Shown here: positions 62,799 through 64,000 of the stretch, one piece after another | How the letters are laid out: each line of letters opens with the position of its first letter | Position numbering within the stretch: position 1 is the stretch's first letter | Assembly: GCA_040779335.1 (NCBI GenBank) | Contig: JBFONV010000002.1 | Location: forward strand, 496,001 to 560,000 | From: JBFONV01 sp040779335 | GTDB taxonomy: Bacteria; Pseudomonadota; Gammaproteobacteria; Enterobacterales; Alteromonadaceae | Reading direction: 5' to 3' | Length of the DNA stretch: 64,000 bases | The notes under the pieces: model-generated | Seen by the model: the letters and a program-made list of their open reading frames with translations, nothing else | The model's database searches: none | Told to the model about the DNA's origin: nothing | Translations under genes and position numbers: made by a program

Positions 62799-64000
62799 AT
62801 GATAACAAGTAAAAAACTGATATTAAGCGGCATTATATGTGCTGTGTCGCTAGGCAGTTACGCCAAAAGCGACGAAAAAGACCAATCTCCCCTGCAATCA
62901 TCAACCTTTAATGAACTTAAATTTCGTAATATCGGTGCGGCATTCAAATCAGGACGGATCGCCGATATCGATATTAACCCTGTTAATAAAAATATTTGGT
63001 ACGTCAGTGTCGCATCTGGCGGTATATGGAAAACGGTAAATGCTGGGACAACCTGGAAACCGGTATTTGATAAAGAAGCTGTTTTTGCAACGGGCACCGT
63101 CACTATCGATCCCAATAATGCCAATACTATTTGGGTCGGTACAGGTGAAAACAATGGCGGTCGTCACCTCAGTTTTGGTGATGGAGTCTATCGCAGTTTA
63201 GACGCGGGCCAAACTTGGGAAAATATGGGCTTAAAAAATTCTGAACATGTGTCTGAAATTATTGTTCACCCAACCAACCCGAATATTGTCTGGGTCGCCT
63301 CGCAGGGCCCTTTATGGTCTAAGGGAGGCGATCGCGGTTTATTTAAAACGACTGATGGAGGCAAAAATTGGCAGAAAGTGCTCGGTGATGACGAGTGGAC
63401 CGGCGCGGGAGATTTAGTCATAGACCCTCGAGATCCGAACGTGTTGTATGCAACCACTTGGCAACGCCATCGCACTGTAGCGGCCTATATGGGCGGTGGA
63501 CCAGAATCAGGTATCCATAAATCAATTGATGGTGGAGAAACCTGGAAAAAGTTAACCACCGGCCTGCCAAGCTCCAATTTAGCAAAAATTGGCTTAACGA
63601 TATCACCACAAAATCCTGATGTTGTTTATGCGGCAATAGAATTAAATCGCCGCAAAGGCGCGGTTTATCGCTCAAGCGATAAAGGTGAGTCTTGGACTAA
63701 AGGGCAAGACATAGCAGGTGGTGGCACAGGGCCTCATTACTACACCGAATTATACGCTAGCCCTCACAACTTTGATGAAATATACCTCGCTAACGTGCGT
63801 ATGAATGTTTCTAAAGATGGTGGCAAAAGCTTCACCACCATGAAAGAAGAACATAAACATTCAGACAATCATTCACTAACCTTTAGAAATGATGACGAAA
63901 ACTATTTATTAGTTGGTTCAGATGGTGGTGTTTATGAAAGTTTCGATAAAGGCGAAAACTGGCGTTGGGTATCAAATCTACCGATAGCGCAATTTTACAA
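62799..64000 (+). CDS. VPS10/BNR-repeat exported protein, 5' part (runs off the window)
   Basis: The frame is open from the ATG at 62799 to the window end (400 codons plus 2 bases), with no stop. A signal peptide of about 22 residues (MITSKKLILSGIICAVSLGS..) is followed by sortilin/VPS10-type propeller blades with repeated Asp-box-like motifs: GIWKTVNAGTTW, GVYRSLDAGQTW, GLFKTTDGGKNW, GIHKSIDGGETW, AVYRSSDKGESW, GVYESFDKGENW. Full-length relatives are about 900-1,100 residues, so more than half is probably missing. They are exported glycosidase-like or protein-binding propellers of unsettled function. Confidence 0.88.
   Translation, partial: MITSKKLILSGIICAVSLGSYAKSDEKDQSPLQSSTFNELKFRNIGAAFKSGRIADIDINPVNKNIWYVSVASGGIWKTVNAGTTWKPVFDKEAVFATGTVTIDPNNANTIWVGTGENNGGRHLSFGDGVYRSLDAGQTWENMGLKNSEHVSEIIVHPTNPNIVWVASQGPLWSKGGDRGLFKTTDGGKNWQKVLGDDEWTGAGDLVIDPRDPNVLYATTWQRHRTVAAYMGGGPESGIHKSIDGGETWKKLTTGLPSSNLAKIGLTISPQNPDVVYAAIELNRRKGAVYRSSDKGESWTKGQDIAGGGTGPHYYTELYASPHNFDEIYLANVRMNVSKDGGKSFTTMKEEHKHSDNHSLTFRNDDENYLLVGSDGGVYESFDKGENWRWVSNLPIAQFY

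Overview
The window looks like chromosomal DNA of a marine gammaproteobacterium of the Alteromonadales, most likely near Colwelliaceae (Colwellia/Thalassotalea type). The reasons are low-GC coding DNA, two large TonB-dependent receptors, several diguanylate cyclases, orphan solute-binding proteins, a MacB-like exporter with its own sigma-54 two-component system, and a sucrose locus built on a TonB receptor. The genus is inferred; no rRNA or tRNA gene was seen.

Layout. 0-6 kb: a TonB receptor, then divergent puuC and puuB (gamma-glutamyl-polyamine breakdown). 6-12.4 kb: a GAF-GGDEF cyclase whose best start is a non-canonical ATC, a HupE/UreJ-like protein with an EF-hand, an arylsulfotransferase/YHYH fusion lipoprotein, a DUF1353-like protein and a gamma-glutamylcyclotransferase. 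12.5-20.4 kb: a five-gene minus-strand catabolic cluster (FAD amine oxidase, aldehyde dehydrogenase, bicupin, MmsA, omega-amino acid:pyruvate aminotransferase) with a divergent LysR regulator. It fits breakdown of amines through beta-alanine and malonate semialdehyde. 20.7-26.8 kb: two GGDEF proteins, a solute-binding protein, small membrane proteins and a duplicated gene fragment. 26.9-32.4 kb: a MocR regulator, ccoG, one integron-type gene cassette with an attC-like site, an RRM protein, an orphan binding protein and an AraC/GyrI gene remnant.

32.4-44 kb: an adaptor/ATPase/permease exporter, an NtrC-family regulator and its kinase, behind a sigma-54 promoter with two palindromic upstream sites. 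The same pair of sites, at the same 33-bp centre-to-centre spacing, recurs before the secreted protein at 43283. This defines a likely small regulon. A porin, a TPR protein and a membrane protein lie between. 44-46.1 kb is gene-poor: a decaying Sel1 gene, second copies of two dispersed palindromic repeats, and 18 tandem TTAG units.

46.1-53 kb is the most unusual part. A five-gene minus-strand operon (esterase-fold hydrolase, three paralogous exported PD40 beta-propeller proteins, one HEAT-like membrane-anchored protein) lies opposite a transmembrane winged-helix regulator whose periplasmic part also looks like a PD40 propeller. Between them lie four tandem 11-bp repeats with a TGACGT core, a good candidate operator array. 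53-62 kb is a sucrose locus (fructokinase, TonB receptor, MFS transporter, sucrose phosphorylase, LacI regulator) with two near-identical LacI-type palindromes. The window ends in a PepSY protein and the first 400 codons of a VPS10/BNR-repeat protein that runs off the end.
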